From assembly GCF_014084125.1 (NCBI RefSeq), contig NZ_CP048405.1:2604001-2668000 (forward strand): a stretch of 64,000 nucleotides of DNA. The letters run 5' to 3'. Below, piece by piece: positions 8,907-18,244 of the stretch (position 1 is the first letter of the stretch; every line of letters starts with the position of its first letter). Position numbers and translations under genes: made by a program. The notes under the pieces were generated by a model. It did no database searches. It was not told where the DNA came from and was given only the letters and a program-made list of their open reading frames with translations. This stretch comes from Streptacidiphilus sp. PB12-B1b (GTDB taxonomy: Bacteria > Actinomycetota > Actinomycetes > Streptomycetales > Streptomycetaceae).

Positions 8907-9179
8907 GTGCTTTCCGGCCGTGCCGCGAACCTGCCGCGAACCGCGTTCGCGGGCCTCTCCACCCGGCGTCCGCGCCGACCGCGCCGATCCTGCTCCGGGC
9001 ATGTTGATCACGACCGCAAAACGGGTAGGGTCCGAGCCATCCTCTGCTCCAACTGCGACGGCGGACCGGGTCAGTTCAAGGACCGGCCCGAGCTGCTCCG
9101 GCGTGGGGCCGACTATCTGGAAGGGAACGTGTGGAAGCCAACACTCGTGGCACCGGGCGTCTACCGGCTGCCTTCTTGA
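8907..9179 (+). pseudogene. Endonuclease VII-like (HNH) gene remnant between pup and prcB
   Basis: The C-terminal 58 residues read cleanly as the recombination endonuclease VII family: [12 protein letters not shown], then [16 protein letters not shown] and a YLEGN end. The N-terminal half from GTG 8907 is low-complexity Arg/Pro sequence without the upstream zinc CxxC pair. No ribosome site precedes it. The residue after the second Cys pair is Asp (CSNCDGG), where active relatives carry the catalytic Asn. The gene overlaps the prcB start by 49 bp, so its 3' end may be kept because it holds the prcB leader. A shorter functional protein cannot be excluded. Confidence 0.6.
9004..9031 (+). promoter_or_regulatory. 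Candidate promoter of prcBA
   Basis: TTGATC (9004-9009) and TAGGGT (9026-9031) are 16 bp apart, inside the nuclease remnant and 99 nt upstream of prcB. Confidence 0.45.
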
Positions 9180-9979
9180 CACCGGGTTCGTCGTCCTTCG
9201 TCGAATTCCTGGCCGACCACCAGCCGGAGCTGCTCCCCGGCCGCCGGGTCCTGCCCGCAGGCGCGCAGCAGCCGCTGGAGGCCCCGCACGGCACCACCAT
9301 CGTCTCCGTGACCTTCGACGGCGGGGTGATCCTGGCCGGTGACCGCCGGGCCACCATGGGCAACCTGATCGCCCAGCGGGACATCGAGAAGGTGTTCCCG
9401 GCCGACGAGTACTCGGCCGTCGGCATCGCCGGCACCGCCGGGCTCGCGGTCGAGATGGTGCGCCTGTTCCAGCTGGAGCTGGAGCACTACGAGAAGATCG
9501 AGGGCACCCAGCTCTCACTGGAGGGCAAGGCCAACCGGCTGACCACCATGATCCGGGGCAACCTGGGCATGGCCATGCAGGGTCTGGCCGTGGTCCCGCT
9601 GTTCGCGGGCTACGATCTGGACCTCGGCCGCGGCCGGATCTTCAGCTACGACGTCACCGGCGGCCGCTCCGAGGAGCTGGGCTTCGCCGCCACCGGCTCC
9701 GGCTCGCTCTTCGCCAAGGGCTCCCTGAAGAAGCTCTACCGCCCCGACCTGACCGCCGAGCAGGCCGCCACCGCCGTCGTCCAGGCGCTGTACGACGCCG
9801 CCGACGACGACTCGGCCACCGGCGGCCCGGACCTCACCCGGGGCATCTTCCCGATCGTGGGCGTCATCACCGAGGACGGCTTCCGCCGCCTTCCCGACGA
9901 GGAGGTGGGGGCGCTGGCCCGCAGCATCCTCGACCACCGCCTGGAGTTCCCCAACGGCCCGCAGGCCGGGCTGCTCTAG
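9131..9979 (+). CDS. prcB: 20S proteasome beta subunit PrcB
   Basis: The 282-residue precursor of the catalytic beta ring. A 54-residue propeptide ([10 protein letters not shown] onward) ends in APHG; autocleavage exposes Thr55 of TTIVSVTF as the N-terminal nucleophile. The conserved [14 protein letters not shown] (Asp and Arg of the active site) and the GSGS segment follow. The GTG start lies inside the preceding gene remnant and gives the family's conserved N terminus. prcA follows after 68 nt in the same direction. Length is normal for the family. Confidence 0.97.
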   Translation: MEANTRGTGRLPAAFLTPGSSSFVEFLADHQPELLPGRRVLPAGAQQPLEAPHGTTIVSVTFDGGVILAGDRRATMGNLIAQRDIEKVFPADEYSAVGIAGTAGLAVEMVRLFQLELEHYEKIEGTQLSLEGKANRLTTMIRGNLGMAMQGLAVVPLFAGYDLDLGRGRIFSYDVTGGRSEELGFAATGSGSLFAKGSLKKLYRPDLTAEQAATAVVQALYDAADDDSATGGPDLTRGIFPIVGVITEDGFRRLPDEEVGALARSILDHRLEFPNGPQAGLL

Positions 9980-10047
9980 ACCCGCACAGCTGACTCCTGA
10001 AGACTCCTGATCTACCCTGACCGTTCGACCAGAAGGGGCGACCGCCG

Positions 10048-10803
10048 GTGTCGACGCCGTTCTACGTCTCACCCCAGCAGGCCATGGCCGACCGCGCGGA
10101 GTACGCCCGCAAGGGCATCGCCCGCGGCCGCAGCGTGGTCGTGCTCACCTACACCGACGGCATCGTCTTCGTGGCGGAGAACACCTCGCGGGCGCTGCAC
10201 AAGGTCTCCGAGATCTACGACCGCATCGCGTTCGCCGCGGTCGGCCGCTACAACGAGTTCGAGAACCTCCGGATCGGCGGCGTCCGCTACGCCGACCTGC
10301 GCGGCTACTCCTACGACCGGGCCGACGTCAACGCCCGGGGCCTGACCAACGTCTACGCCCAGACCCTGGGCACCATCTTCTCCTCGGCCGGCGAGAAGCC
10401 CTACGAGGTCGAGCTGATCGTGGCCGAGGTCGGCAAGTCGCCCGACGACGACCAGATCTACCGGCTCACCCACGACGGCTCCGTCGCGGACGAGCGCGGC
10501 ACGGTCGCCGTCGGCGGCAACGCCGAGTCCATCGGCCACTACCTGACGCAGCACCACACCGCCGGTCTGAGCCTCCCCGAGGCCCTCAAGCTGGCCGTGG
10601 ACGCCCTCGCCAGGGATCCCAACGGCGGCAGCCCGCGGACCCTGACCCAGGACCAGCTGGAGGTCGCGGTGCTGGACCGCAGCCGCTGGCAGCAGCGCAA
10701 GTTCAAGCGCCTCGTCGGCGGCCAGCTGGACCGGCTGCTGGCGGGCGACGAGACCGCGACCGGCGACGTGGAGGACGAGCCGGGCAGCTCCGACGAGGGC
10801 TGA
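10048..10803 (+). CDS. prcA: 20S proteasome alpha subunit PrcA
   Basis: A 251-residue structural subunit of the outer rings, which form the gate and dock the ARC ATPase. The N terminus [23 protein letters not shown] has the gate and H0 helix typical of alpha subunits, and no catalytic threonine is exposed. The tail (about 226-251) is acidic and probably disordered. GTG 10048 follows AGAAGGGG by 11 nt. It is co-directional with prcB and closed by a strong terminator. Confidence 0.96.
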   Translation: MSTPFYVSPQQAMADRAEYARKGIARGRSVVVLTYTDGIVFVAENTSRALHKVSEIYDRIAFAAVGRYNEFENLRIGGVRYADLRGYSYDRADVNARGLTNVYAQTLGTIFSSAGEKPYEVELIVAEVGKSPDDDQIYRLTHDGSVADERGTVAVGGNAESIGHYLTQHHTAGLSLPEALKLAVDALARDPNGGSPRTLTQDQLEVAVLDRSRWQQRKFKRLVGGQLDRLLAGDETATGDVEDEPGSSDEG

Positions 10804-10832
10804 TCCTCCCGATTCCGACCCGGTTCCGATCT

Positions 10833-10866
10833 GCCGTGAGGGCGTGCTTCGGCACGTCCTCACGGC
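10833..10866 (+). terminator. UUCG-capped terminator after prcA
   Basis: A 15-bp stem (GCCGTGAGGGCGTGC / GCACGTCCTCACGGC, one G-U pair) is closed by a TTCG tetraloop, 29 nt after prcA. Confidence 0.88.
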
Positions 10867-10912
10867 ATTTCCGCGTCATCGAGGAATGATCCGAAACCTC
10901 GCGTCGAAACGG

Positions 10913-10940
10913 TTTCAGACAGCGACTAAAAGCGTAAAGT
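10913..10940 (+). promoter_or_regulatory. Leaderless promoter of pafA
   Basis: TTTCAG (10913-10918), a 16-bp spacer and TAAAGT (10935-10940). The pafA ATG begins 6 nt later and no Shine-Dalgarno is present, so transcription probably starts at or next to the ATG. Confidence 0.6.
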
Positions 10941-10946
10941 CCAATC

Positions 10947-12308
10947 ATGGACCGCCGAATCTTCGGGCTGGAGAACGAGTACGGCGTCACCTGTACGTTT
11001 CGGGGGCAGCGGCGACTCTCCCCGGACGAGGTGGCCAGGTACCTCTTCCGCCGTGTCGTGTCATGGGGCCGGAGCAGCAACGTGTTTCTGCGCAACGGCG
11101 CCCGTCTCTATCTCGACGTGGGCTCGCATCCGGAGTACGCCACTCCGGAGTGCGACGACGTCACCGAACTCGTCACCCACGACAAGGCCGGGGAGCGCAT
11201 CCTCGAAGGACTCCTGGTGGACGCCGAGAGGCGGCTGCACGAGGAGGGCATCGCCGGCGACGTCTACCTGTTCAAGAACAACACCGACTCCGCGGGCAAC
11301 TCCTACGGCTGCCACGAGAACTACCTGGTGGCCCGGCACGGCGAGTTCTCCCGGCTGGCCGACATCCTCATCCCGTTTCTGGTCACCCGCCAGCTGATCT
11401 GCGGCGCGGGCAAGGTGCTGCAGACCCCGCGCGGCGCGGTGTACTGCGTGAGCCAGCGGGCGGAGCACATCTGGGAGGGCGTCAGCTCGGCGACCACCCG
11501 CTCCCGTCCGATCATCAACACCCGCGACGAGCCGCACGCCGACGCCGAGCGCTACCGCCGGCTGCACGTGATCGTCGGCGACTCCAACATGTCCGAGACG
11601 ACCATGCTGCTCAAGGTCGGGGCGACCGACCTGGTGCTGCGCATGATCGAAGCCGGTGTGGTGCTGCGGGACCTCACCCTGGAGAACCCGATCCGGGCGA
11701 TCCGCGAGGTCAGCCACGACCTCACCGGCTCCCGCCAGGTCCGGCTGGCCAACGGCCGCGAGGCCAGCGCGCTGGAGATCCAGGAGGAGTACTTCACCAA
11801 GGCCGCCGAGTTCGCCGACGCCAGGGGCCTGCGCACCGGCACCGTCGCCAAGGTGCTGGACCTGTGGGGCCGCACCCTGGAGGCGATCCGCAGCCAGGAC
11901 CTCACCCTGGTGGAGCGGGAGATCGACTGGGTCATGAAGTACCAGCTGATCGAGCGCTACCGGGCCAAGAACCAGATCAGCATGTCCCACCCGCGGGTCG
12001 CCCAGATCGACCTCGCCTACCACGACATCCACCGCCGCCGGGGGCTGTTCTACCTGCTGCAGAACCGCGGGCAGGCGGAGCGGGTCACCACCGACCTCAA
12101 GATCTTCGAGGCCAAGTCGGTCCCGCCGCAGACCACCCGGGCCCGGCTGCGCGGGGACTTCATCCGCCGGGCCCAGGAGCAGCGCCGCGACTTCACCGTC
12201 GACTGGGTGCACCTGAAGCTCAACGACCAGGCGCAGCGCACCGTCCTGTGCAAGGACCCGTTCCGCTCGGTGGACGAGCGGGTGGAGAAGCTGATCGCCG
12301 GCATGTAG
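10947..12308 (+). CDS. pafA: Pup-protein ligase PafA
   Basis: A 453-residue glutamine-synthetase-fold ligase that phosphorylates the Pup C-terminal glutamate and joins it to a substrate lysine. Visible are the nucleotide motif FGLENEYG (6-13), [11 protein letters not shown], and [13 protein letters not shown], also found in Dop. It lacks the Dop-loop insertion, and this separates ligase from depupylase. Dop and PafA are clear paralogues within one locus. A terminator after prcA and its own promoter make it a separate unit. Length fits the family. Confidence 0.97.
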   Translation: MDRRIFGLENEYGVTCTFRGQRRLSPDEVARYLFRRVVSWGRSSNVFLRNGARLYLDVGSHPEYATPECDDVTELVTHDKAGERILEGLLVDAERRLHEEGIAGDVYLFKNNTDSAGNSYGCHENYLVARHGEFSRLADILIPFLVTRQLICGAGKVLQTPRGAVYCVSQRAEHIWEGVSSATTRSRPIINTRDEPHADAERYRRLHVIVGDSNMSETTMLLKVGATDLVLRMIEAGVVLRDLTLENPIRAIREVSHDLTGSRQVRLANGREASALEIQEEYFTKAAEFADARGLRTGTVAKVLDLWGRTLEAIRSQDLTLVEREIDWVMKYQLIERYRAKNQISMSHPRVAQIDLAYHDIHRRRGLFYLLQNRGQAERVTTDLKIFEAKSVPPQTTRARLRGDFIRRAQEQRRDFTVDWVHLKLNDQAQRTVLCKDPFRSVDERVEKLIAGM

Positions 12309-12497
12309 CCGCGCGCCCAGCACATGCAGCCCGCAGGCGCCCGTCCTCTACCCATATCCATGGCATTTGTCCAGCTCTCGACCCTCGTGTCCCGATTGTG
12401 ACGGCGCGGGGGTCGAGTTCTGTGTTCGGTAAGGGGAGCGAGGTCGTAGAGTGGCGCGGAATGTAGGTTCCCCTCCCTCCCACTCCTAAGGACGACC

Positions 12498-13538
12498 GTG
12501 CGCCGAACCACCGCTGCTGCCGCGCTGCTCCTCGTGCCCGCGTTGCTGTTGACCGGGTGCGGTAGCAGCACCAAGGCCGGCACCGCGGACGCGACGACGG
12601 TGGCCCCCGTGTCCTGTCCCGCCGCACCCGCCTCGACCGCTCCCACGGCCACGCCGGTGGTCGGCGGCACGGTGGACTCGGCCGACCCGATGCCGACCGT
12701 GGGCGGGGTGTTCGCCAAGAGCGCCACCATCGCCACCTCCGGCAAGCCGACCGACAAGCTGGTCGTGAACACCGTGACCAAGGGCACCGGCGCGGTGATC
12801 GGCACCGGCGACACGGCCATCACCGACGTCCTGGTCAAGGACTGGAACACCGGCAAGACCGTCAGCGACTCGTACACCAGCAAGGCCCCGCTGGTCGGCA
12901 GCACCGGCGGGATGATCCCGGCGCTCAAGGCCGCGGTGCAGGGCCGCGCCATCGGCAGCCGGATGCTGGTGGTGGCGCCCCCGGCCGACGCCGCCTCGCA
13001 GCTGGCCGCCTCCGAGGCCCAGTCCGGCTCGTCCAGCCTGGGCGTCAGCGCCAAGGACACCCTGGTGATGGTCGTGGACATCACCGGCGCGGTGTCCAGC
13101 AAGGGCCAGGCGTCCGGCACGGCGGCCAAGTCGGTCGCGGCCAGCCTGCCGGTGGTCAACGCCTGTGACGCGAAGGCCGCGACCATCACCATCCCCAAGG
13201 GCGCGACCGCCCCCACCGCGCTGCAGTCGGCGGTGCTGGTCAAGGGCAATGGCCCGAAGGTCGCCAGCGGCCAGACCATCATCGCCCAGTACACCGGCGT
13301 GACCTGGGCCGACGGCAAGGTGTTCGACTCCTCCTGGAACGACGGCGGCGCGGCCTCCTTCGCCATCGGCGTGGGCCAGGTCATCAAGGGCTGGGACCAG
13401 GCGCTGGTCGGCCAGACCGTCGGCAGCCGGGTGGAGATCGTGATCCCGCCGTCCCTGGGCTACGGCAGCAGCGCCCAGGGCAGCATCCCCGCCAACTCCA
13501 CGCTGGTGTTCGTGGTGGACATCCTGGGTGCCGCGTAA
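12498..13538 (+). CDS. Lipoprotein FKBP-type peptidyl-prolyl isomerase with two FKBP-like domains
   Basis: A 346-residue exported lipoprotein. The signal peptide ends in the lipobox LLTGC (Cys21), so the mature protein is lipid-anchored outside the membrane. Residues about 65-200 form a degenerate FKBP-like domain (GKTVSDSYTSKAPL, DTLVMVVDITG). Residues about 225-346 form a canonical FKBP domain (GKVFDSSWNDG, GQVIKGWDQAL, IPPSLGYG, VFVVDILG). It probably helps fold secreted proteins. GTG 12498 follows AAGGACG. It is followed by a cytoplasmic FKBP, a pair conserved next to pafA in this family. Confidence 0.92.
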   Translation: MRRTTAAAALLLVPALLLTGCGSSTKAGTADATTVAPVSCPAAPASTAPTATPVVGGTVDSADPMPTVGGVFAKSATIATSGKPTDKLVVNTVTKGTGAVIGTGDTAITDVLVKDWNTGKTVSDSYTSKAPLVGSTGGMIPALKAAVQGRAIGSRMLVVAPPADAASQLAASEAQSGSSSLGVSAKDTLVMVVDITGAVSSKGQASGTAAKSVAASLPVVNACDAKAATITIPKGATAPTALQSAVLVKGNGPKVASGQTIIAQYTGVTWADGKVFDSSWNDGGAASFAIGVGQVIKGWDQALVGQTVGSRVEIVIPPSLGYGSSAQGSIPANSTLVFVVDILGAA

Positions 13539-13599
13539 CGCGTAACGTAGGGTCGGACGGCCGCTGATCGGCGGTCGCACTGATGAGGAGATCAAGACC

Positions 13600-13971
13600 T
13601 TGAGCATCGAGAAGCCGGAGATCGACTTCCCGGGTGGCGAGCCGCCGGCCGAGCTGCAGATCCGCGACATCTGGGTGGGTGACGGCGAGGAGGCCAAGCC
13701 GGGCCAGAGCGTCAGCGTCCACTACGTGGGCGTGGCCTTCAGCACCGGTGAGGAGTTCGACGCGAGCTGGAACCGCGGCTCGTCCTTCAGCTTCCCGCTG
13801 GGCGGCGGCCGGGTCATCGCCGGCTGGGACCAGGGCGTCGCCGGTATGAAGGTCGGCGGTCGGCGCGAGCTGATCATCCCCCCGCACCTCGGCTACGGCG
13901 ACCGCGGCGCCGGTGCGGCGATCAAGCCCGGCGAGACGCTGATCTTCGTCGTCGACCTGCTGGCTGTCTGA
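13600..13971 (+). CDS. Cytoplasmic FKBP-type peptidyl-prolyl isomerase
   Basis: A 123-residue single-domain FKBP with no signal peptide. All landmark strands are present: VHYVGVAF, EEFDASW, GGRVIAGWDQGV, the substrate-pocket segment IIPPHLGYGDRG and LIFVVDLL. The start is TTG at 13600, supported by GAGGAG 10 nt upstream and by the conserved N terminus MSIEKPEIDFP. It lies 61 nt after the lipoprotein FKBP and is closed by a strong terminator, so the two are probably one transcript. Confidence 0.93.
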   Translation: MSIEKPEIDFPGGEPPAELQIRDIWVGDGEEAKPGQSVSVHYVGVAFSTGEEFDASWNRGSSFSFPLGGGRVIAGWDQGVAGMKVGGRRELIIPPHLGYGDRGAGAAIKPGETLIFVVDLLAV

Positions 13972-13987
13972 CCCACGGCATCTCAAC

Positions 13988-14030
13988 GGCCCCGCCCTAC
14001 CACGGAAGTGGTCGGGCGGGGCCGCGCTTT
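13988..14030 (+). terminator. Intrinsic terminator after the FKBP pair
   Basis: A 16-bp stem (GGCCCCGCCCTACCAC / GTGGTCGGGCGGGGCC, one mismatch) with a GGAA loop is followed by GCGCTTTT. Confidence 0.88.
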
Positions 14031-14105
14031 TGCCGCTGGCCGCCGGACCGGTACGGTCGGGTTCGCCGGGCACACGGAGTGTTCGCGTGCAGGGAGGGGT
14101 GAGCG

Positions 14106-15140
14106 GTGCCCATCGCCAAGTCCGAGCGGTTGATGAACCTCGCGCTGTGCCTGATGAACACCAGGCGCCCGTTGAGCAAGCGGGAGCTGCGGGACTCCAT
14201 CGAGGCGTACCAGGAGGCCGCGGAGAGCGGCACCGAGGACTCCTTCAACCGCATGTTCGAGCGGGACAAGGACGACCTGCGCGAACTGGGCCTGGTCATC
14301 GACGTGGAGGAGAACCCGCTCGACGGCGAGTCCGGCTACCTGGCCCGGCGCGACCGCAACCGGCTGCCGGAGATCTCGCTGGACGCCGAGGAGGCCGCCG
14401 CGCTGAGCCTGGCCGCCGGGGTCTGGCGGCAGGCCCGGCTCGCCGGTGCGGCCAGCGGCGCCCTGCACAAGCTGCGCGCCGCCGGGGTGCTGGCCGAGGG
14501 CGCCGAGGCGGCCGAGGCGCACACCGCGCTGGAGCCGCGCATCCCCGCCCGGGAGACCGCCTTCGAACCGCTGCTGGCAGCCGCCCGCGACCGGCGTCCG
14601 GTCACCTTCGGCTACCGCAAGTCCGGCGCCTCCGCCGCCGAGCCGCGCAGCGTGGAGCCGTGGGCGCTGGAGTGCTGGCACGGCCACTGGTACCTGGCCG
14701 GCTGGGACCGGGACCGCAAGGACGTCCGGGTGTTCCGGCTCAGCCGGATCACCGACCGGGTCAGGGTCCGCGGCGGGGCGTTCACCGCCGACGTCCCGGA
14801 CCACGTGGACGTCCGCCAGCACGTGGCCCGGTTCGCCGGGGAGGGCGCCACCGCCACCGCCCGGATCAGGCTGCGCCGCGGCGCGGCCTTCCCGCTGCGC
14901 ACCAAGGCCCTGTCCATCGATCCGGTCGACGCCGACTGGGACGAGCTGGAGGTCCCGTTCGGGCACGGCCTCGCCGCCGACCTGTCCGAGTTCGGCGCGG
15001 CCGTGCTGGTCGTCGCCCCGGCGGAGCTGCGCTCCGACGTCATCGCCCGGCTGCGCGCCGTCGCCGGGCCCGCCGACCGCGCCGACGCCGGCGCCGCCGA
15101 AGCCGCCGACCGGCCCGCCAGTGAGGGAGCAGCGCTGTGA
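14106..15140 (+). CDS. pafB: WYL-domain transcriptional regulator PafB
   Basis: A 344-residue half of the PafBC activator. An N-terminal winged helix (about 1-85, MPIAKSERLMNLALCL onward) binds DNA. The central WYL domain has the signature HWYLAGWD and VFRLSRI, and a WCX-type C-terminal domain follows. In mycobacteria PafB and PafC together activate the LexA-independent DNA-damage regulon at TTGTCAGTG-N8-TAnnnT promoters. It starts at GTG 14106 behind GGGAGGGG. It overlaps pafC by 4 nt, so the two are translationally coupled. Despite the name, no role in Pup ligation is known. Confidence 0.93.
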   Translation: MPIAKSERLMNLALCLMNTRRPLSKRELRDSIEAYQEAAESGTEDSFNRMFERDKDDLRELGLVIDVEENPLDGESGYLARRDRNRLPEISLDAEEAAALSLAAGVWRQARLAGAASGALHKLRAAGVLAEGAEAAEAHTALEPRIPARETAFEPLLAAARDRRPVTFGYRKSGASAAEPRSVEPWALECWHGHWYLAGWDRDRKDVRVFRLSRITDRVRVRGGAFTADVPDHVDVRQHVARFAGEGATATARIRLRRGAAFPLRTKALSIDPVDADWDELEVPFGHGLAADLSEFGAAVLVVAPAELRSDVIARLRAVAGPADRADAGAAEAADRPASEGAAL

Positions 15141-16123
15141 GCAACGCCATCGACCAGACCCGACGGATGCTCTCGCTGGTCACCTACCTGCGCGAGCGCC
15201 CCGGCGCCCGGGTCGGCGACGTGGCCCGGGCCTTCGGCATCTCCGAGCGCGAGCTGGTCGGCGATCTGAACGTGCTGCCCATGTGCGGCACCAGCTTCCG
15301 CGGCGGCGACCTGCTCGACATCGACACCGACGGCGAGCACATCTGGTGGCACAACCCGGACGACGTGGCCCAGCCGCTGCGGCTGGCCTCGGACGAGGCG
15401 ATCTCGCTGCTGGTCGCCGCCCGCGCGGTGGCCGGACTGCCGGGGCTGCGCGAGCGCGACCGGGAGGCGCTGACCCGCGCCGTCGCCAAGCTGGAGGCGG
15501 CGGCCGGGGACGCGGCCGAGGGCAGCGCCCGGGTCGGCGTCACCTTCGAGGCCGAGGGCAGCGTCTTCGCCGACGTCGACCGGGCGCTCACCGAGCGCCG
15601 CCGGCTGTGGATCCAGTACTACTCCTCCGGCCGGGGCGAGATGACCGAGCGCGAGGTGGACCCGATCCGCCTGGTCACCGAGGGGCACACCTATCTGGAG
15701 GGCTGGTGCCGGCTCTCCGAGGACCGGCGGATCTTCCGGCTCGACCGGATCGCCGACATCCGGGTGCTGGGGGTCGAGTCGGACCCGCCGCCGCTGGAGC
15801 TGCGCGACCTGTCGGACGGGCTGGTGCGCCCGGCGGCCGACGATCCGCAGGTGGTGCTGGAGGTGGGCCCGGCCGGGCGCTGGGTCACCGAGTACTACAC
15901 CCACGAGGAGTCGGTGGAGCTGCCCGACGGCGGCCTGCGGATCACCCTGCGCACGCCGGACCCGGCGGGCCTGCTGCGGCTGGCCCTGCGGCTCGGCGCG
16001 GACGGCAGGATCACCGCCCCGGCGGCGCTCGCGGCCCAGGCCAGGGCCACGGCCGCGGAGGCGCTGGCGCTCTACGGCGACGAGCCGCAGGACGCCGGGG
16101 CCGTCGCCGGGGGCGCCGCGTGA
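15137..16123 (+). CDS. pafC: WYL-domain transcriptional regulator PafC
   Basis: The 328-residue partner of PafB with the same layout: winged helix (1-75, RRMLSLVTYLRERPG), WYL domain (TYLEGWCRLSEDRRIF) and WCX domain. The GTG start at 15137 overlaps the pafB stop (GTGA), and its own stop overlaps the next start in the same way. The pair probably forms one complex, which matches the unfused PafB-PafC arrangement. A PafBC-type promoter is visible in this same window upstream of dop. Confidence 0.93.
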   Translation: MSNAIDQTRRMLSLVTYLRERPGARVGDVARAFGISERELVGDLNVLPMCGTSFRGGDLLDIDTDGEHIWWHNPDDVAQPLRLASDEAISLLVAARAVAGLPGLRERDREALTRAVAKLEAAAGDAAEGSARVGVTFEAEGSVFADVDRALTERRRLWIQYYSSGRGEMTEREVDPIRLVTEGHTYLEGWCRLSEDRRIFRLDRIADIRVLGVESDPPPLELRDLSDGLVRPAADDPQVVLEVGPAGRWVTEYYTHEESVELPDGGLRITLRTPDPAGLLRLALRLGADGRITAPAALAAQARATAAEALALYGDEPQDAGAVAGGAA

Positions 16124-16371
16124 GCGCCGCGCCGCCGACCCGCTTCCGGGCCGCCTGCACGGAGTGCAGGGCCGCCACCGAACTGGACGTGGACGAGTTC
16201 CGGCTCACCGTGGGACGCACCCGCGAACGCACGTTCTACACCTTCACCTGTCCCGACTGCGGCACGGCCGTCCGCCGCACCGCGGGCGAGCGCATCGTCG
16301 AGGCGCTGACCGGCGCGGGCGTACGCACCATGCGCCTGCACCTCGGTGAGCAGTCGCCGAAGGTACCGTAG
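16120..16371 (+). CDS. Small zinc-ribbon protein of unknown function, coupled to pafC
   Basis: An 83-residue protein with two CxxC knuckles, C13/C16 (CTEC) and C44/C47 (CPDC), typical of a four-cysteine zinc ribbon. It has no signal peptide or membrane segment. GTG 16120 overlaps the pafC stop as GTGA, so it is translationally coupled to the regulator pair. I know no assigned function; coupling suggests it is made in step with PafBC and may bind nucleic acid or the complex, which is inference. Confidence 0.8.
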   Translation: MSAAPPTRFRAACTECRAATELDVDEFRLTVGRTRERTFYTFTCPDCGTAVRRTAGERIVEALTGAGVRTMRLHLGEQSPKVP

Positions 16372-16380
16372 GCTGACGGC

Positions 16381-16602
16381 ATGCCTTGGGTGATCGTCTC
16401 CGTCGTCGGCCTGTCCACAGCCGGACTGCTGGTCCTGGGCGTACTCGCGGTCCGCGTGTACGCCGAGGCGGCCCGACTCGCCGGTGAACTGGACGCGGCC
16501 GGCCGGCGTATCTCCCAGGCGGCGGTCGCAGTGGAGCGGGCCGCCGAACCGGTCGCCCGCCGTGCGGGTGACCTCCTGCTCGGTGAACCAGGGCCGACGT
16601 AG
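16381..16602 (+). CDS. Small single-pass membrane protein
   Basis: A 73-residue protein with one N-terminal transmembrane segment (about 3-25, VIVSVVGLSTAGLLVLGVLAV) and an amphipathic Ala/Arg-rich helix behind it (26-66). The layout recalls TatA/TatB-like proteins, and it directly precedes tatA, but the FG hinge is absent. The ATG at 16381 is 6 nt after TAGGCT (16369-16374), so the message is probably leaderless. Function unknown. Confidence 0.75.
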   Translation: MPWVIVSVVGLSTAGLLVLGVLAVRVYAEAARLAGELDAAGRRISQAAVAVERAAEPVARRAGDLLLGEPGPT

Positions 16603-16707
16603 GATCGAACATGCGTGGATAACACAGGAACTGCTCCCGCATCTGGACCCCCCGGCGGCTGGAGTGCGTATCATCAGCGCAGAGACGACAGACGAAGAGG
16701 GAATCCC

Positions 16708-16989
16708 ATGCTCGAGAACCGCGGACTTGAAATCATCATCCTGGCGGTCATCGTGCTGCTGCTCTTCGGAGCGAAGCGGCTGCCCGACACGGCGCGTGCG
16801 CTCGGCAAGTCGCTGCGCATCCTCAAGTCCGAGGTCGGGGCGATGAAGACCGACGACAAGCCTGAGGCGCAGACGGCCCAGAGCAACCAAGCCGAAACCG
16901 TCGCCGTTCCGAAGACCATTCAGGCAGCGCCCGGCGAGTCCGCCACGGCCCGCCCGGTCGCCGACGCCCAGACCCACGTCCAGGGCTGA
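16708..16989 (+). CDS. tatA: Twin-arginine translocase subunit TatA
   Basis: A 93-residue pore-forming component of the Tat export system. It shows the N-terminal transmembrane helix ([15 protein letters not shown], 7-21), the FGAKRLPD hinge, the amphipathic helix [16 protein letters not shown] and a polar tail. ATG 16708 follows GAAGAGGGA. It lies 74 nt upstream of tatC; no tatB is adjacent, as usual in Streptomyces, where tatB sits elsewhere. Confidence 0.95.
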   Translation: MLENRGLEIIILAVIVLLLFGAKRLPDTARALGKSLRILKSEVGAMKTDDKPEAQTAQSNQAETVAVPKTIQAAPGESATARPVADAQTHVQG

Positions 16990-17063
16990 CGGCGCCGTCT
17001 TCGGCCTGCGGCTGACCGCGGGCCCTCTCCATCCACCTTCACGCAGGGACTGAAAGCCGCACG

Positions 17064-18050
17064 GTGAGCGACACCCAGGGGACTCGGCATCAGACCGCCG
17101 GCAGGCAGAAGCAGTCCAAGAACGACGAAGGACGCATGCCGCTCGCGGACCACCTCCGCGAGCTGCGCAACCGGTTGGCGGTATCGATCCTCGCGCTTCT
17201 GGTGGGGACGGTGCTCGGGTTTCTCGTTCACAACTGGATACTGCACCAGATGACGGGCCCGATCTGTTCGATCAAGGCCCTGCACGGAGTCGCCGCGTCG
17301 ACCCCCGGATGCCCCAACGGCGTGCTGGTGGTCGACGGTCCCCTCGGCGGCCTGTCGCTGAGCTTCGACGTCTCGATGATGCTCGGCGTGATCATCTCCA
17401 GCCCGGTGTGGTCGTACCAGCTGTGGGCGTTCCTGGCCCCCGGTCTGTACAAGAAGGAGCGGAAGTACGGCCTGACGTTCGTCGGTGCCGCTGTGCCGCT
17501 CTTCCTGGGCGGCGCGGCCATCGCGTACTGGGTCTTCCCCAAGGCCATCCGCATCCTGCTGAGCTTCGTGCCGCCGGGCATGGCGCAGATGATCCAGGGC
17601 GCGGACTTCCTCACCTTCTTCATCCGTATGGTCCTGGTCTTCGGGCTCTCTTTCGAGATCCCGCTGCTGATGGTCGGCCTGAACTTCATCGGCATCCTCA
17701 GCGCGGCCAAGCTGCGCAGCTGGTGGCGGGCGATCGTCTTCATCATCTTCGTGTTCGCGGCCGTGGCCACGCCCACCGGCGACCCGCTCACCATGACCGT
17801 CCTGGCCGTGCCGATCTGCCTGCTGTTCTTCGTCGCCCTCGGGGTGGCCACCCTCCACGACAGGTCCAAGGCCAAGCGCCGCGCGCTGGAGGACCCGGAC
17901 AGCCTGCTGGACGACGACGTGGCCTCCACCCTCGACCTCGCGCCCTCCGAGGTCCCCTCCCAGGGCACCGGCCCGCTGGAGCGCGTCACCGCCTCCGAGC
18001 TGGCCTCCCGCGAGCCGATGGTCTACCACTCGGACGACGACGTCACCTGA
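17064..18050 (+). CDS. tatC: Twin-arginine translocase subunit TatC
   Basis: A 328-residue six-helix membrane protein, the receptor for twin-arginine signal peptides. The diagnostic N-terminal motif MPLADHLRELRNRL lies at about 25-38, and conserved FLAPGLYKKERKY follows later in the chain. The C-terminal 60 residues are acidic and cytoplasmic, longer than in Escherichia coli. It is co-directional with tatA and begins at GTG 17064. Confidence 0.96.
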   Translation: MSDTQGTRHQTAGRQKQSKNDEGRMPLADHLRELRNRLAVSILALLVGTVLGFLVHNWILHQMTGPICSIKALHGVAASTPGCPNGVLVVDGPLGGLSLSFDVSMMLGVIISSPVWSYQLWAFLAPGLYKKERKYGLTFVGAAVPLFLGGAAIAYWVFPKAIRILLSFVPPGMAQMIQGADFLTFFIRMVLVFGLSFEIPLLMVGLNFIGILSAAKLRSWWRAIVFIIFVFAAVATPTGDPLTMTVLAVPICLLFFVALGVATLHDRSKAKRRALEDPDSLLDDDVASTLDLAPSEVPSQGTGPLERVTASELASREPMVYHSDDDVT

Positions 18051-18244
18051 CGCGCCCCCGCGGCCACCGCCACGGGCCGGGGAAAATTGCTGGGTCGAGT
18101 GTCGGTGCGGGCGGGTAGCCTCTGGGTGAGATGCACATCGAAGACGATCAAGACCTGTGCGCCGTCCGCGGCACCGCTGCCGGTACCGCTGAAGCCGCCG
18201 CCCACCGCGCTCCCGTGCGCCCGAACCGGGAGGATGGTGCCGCG

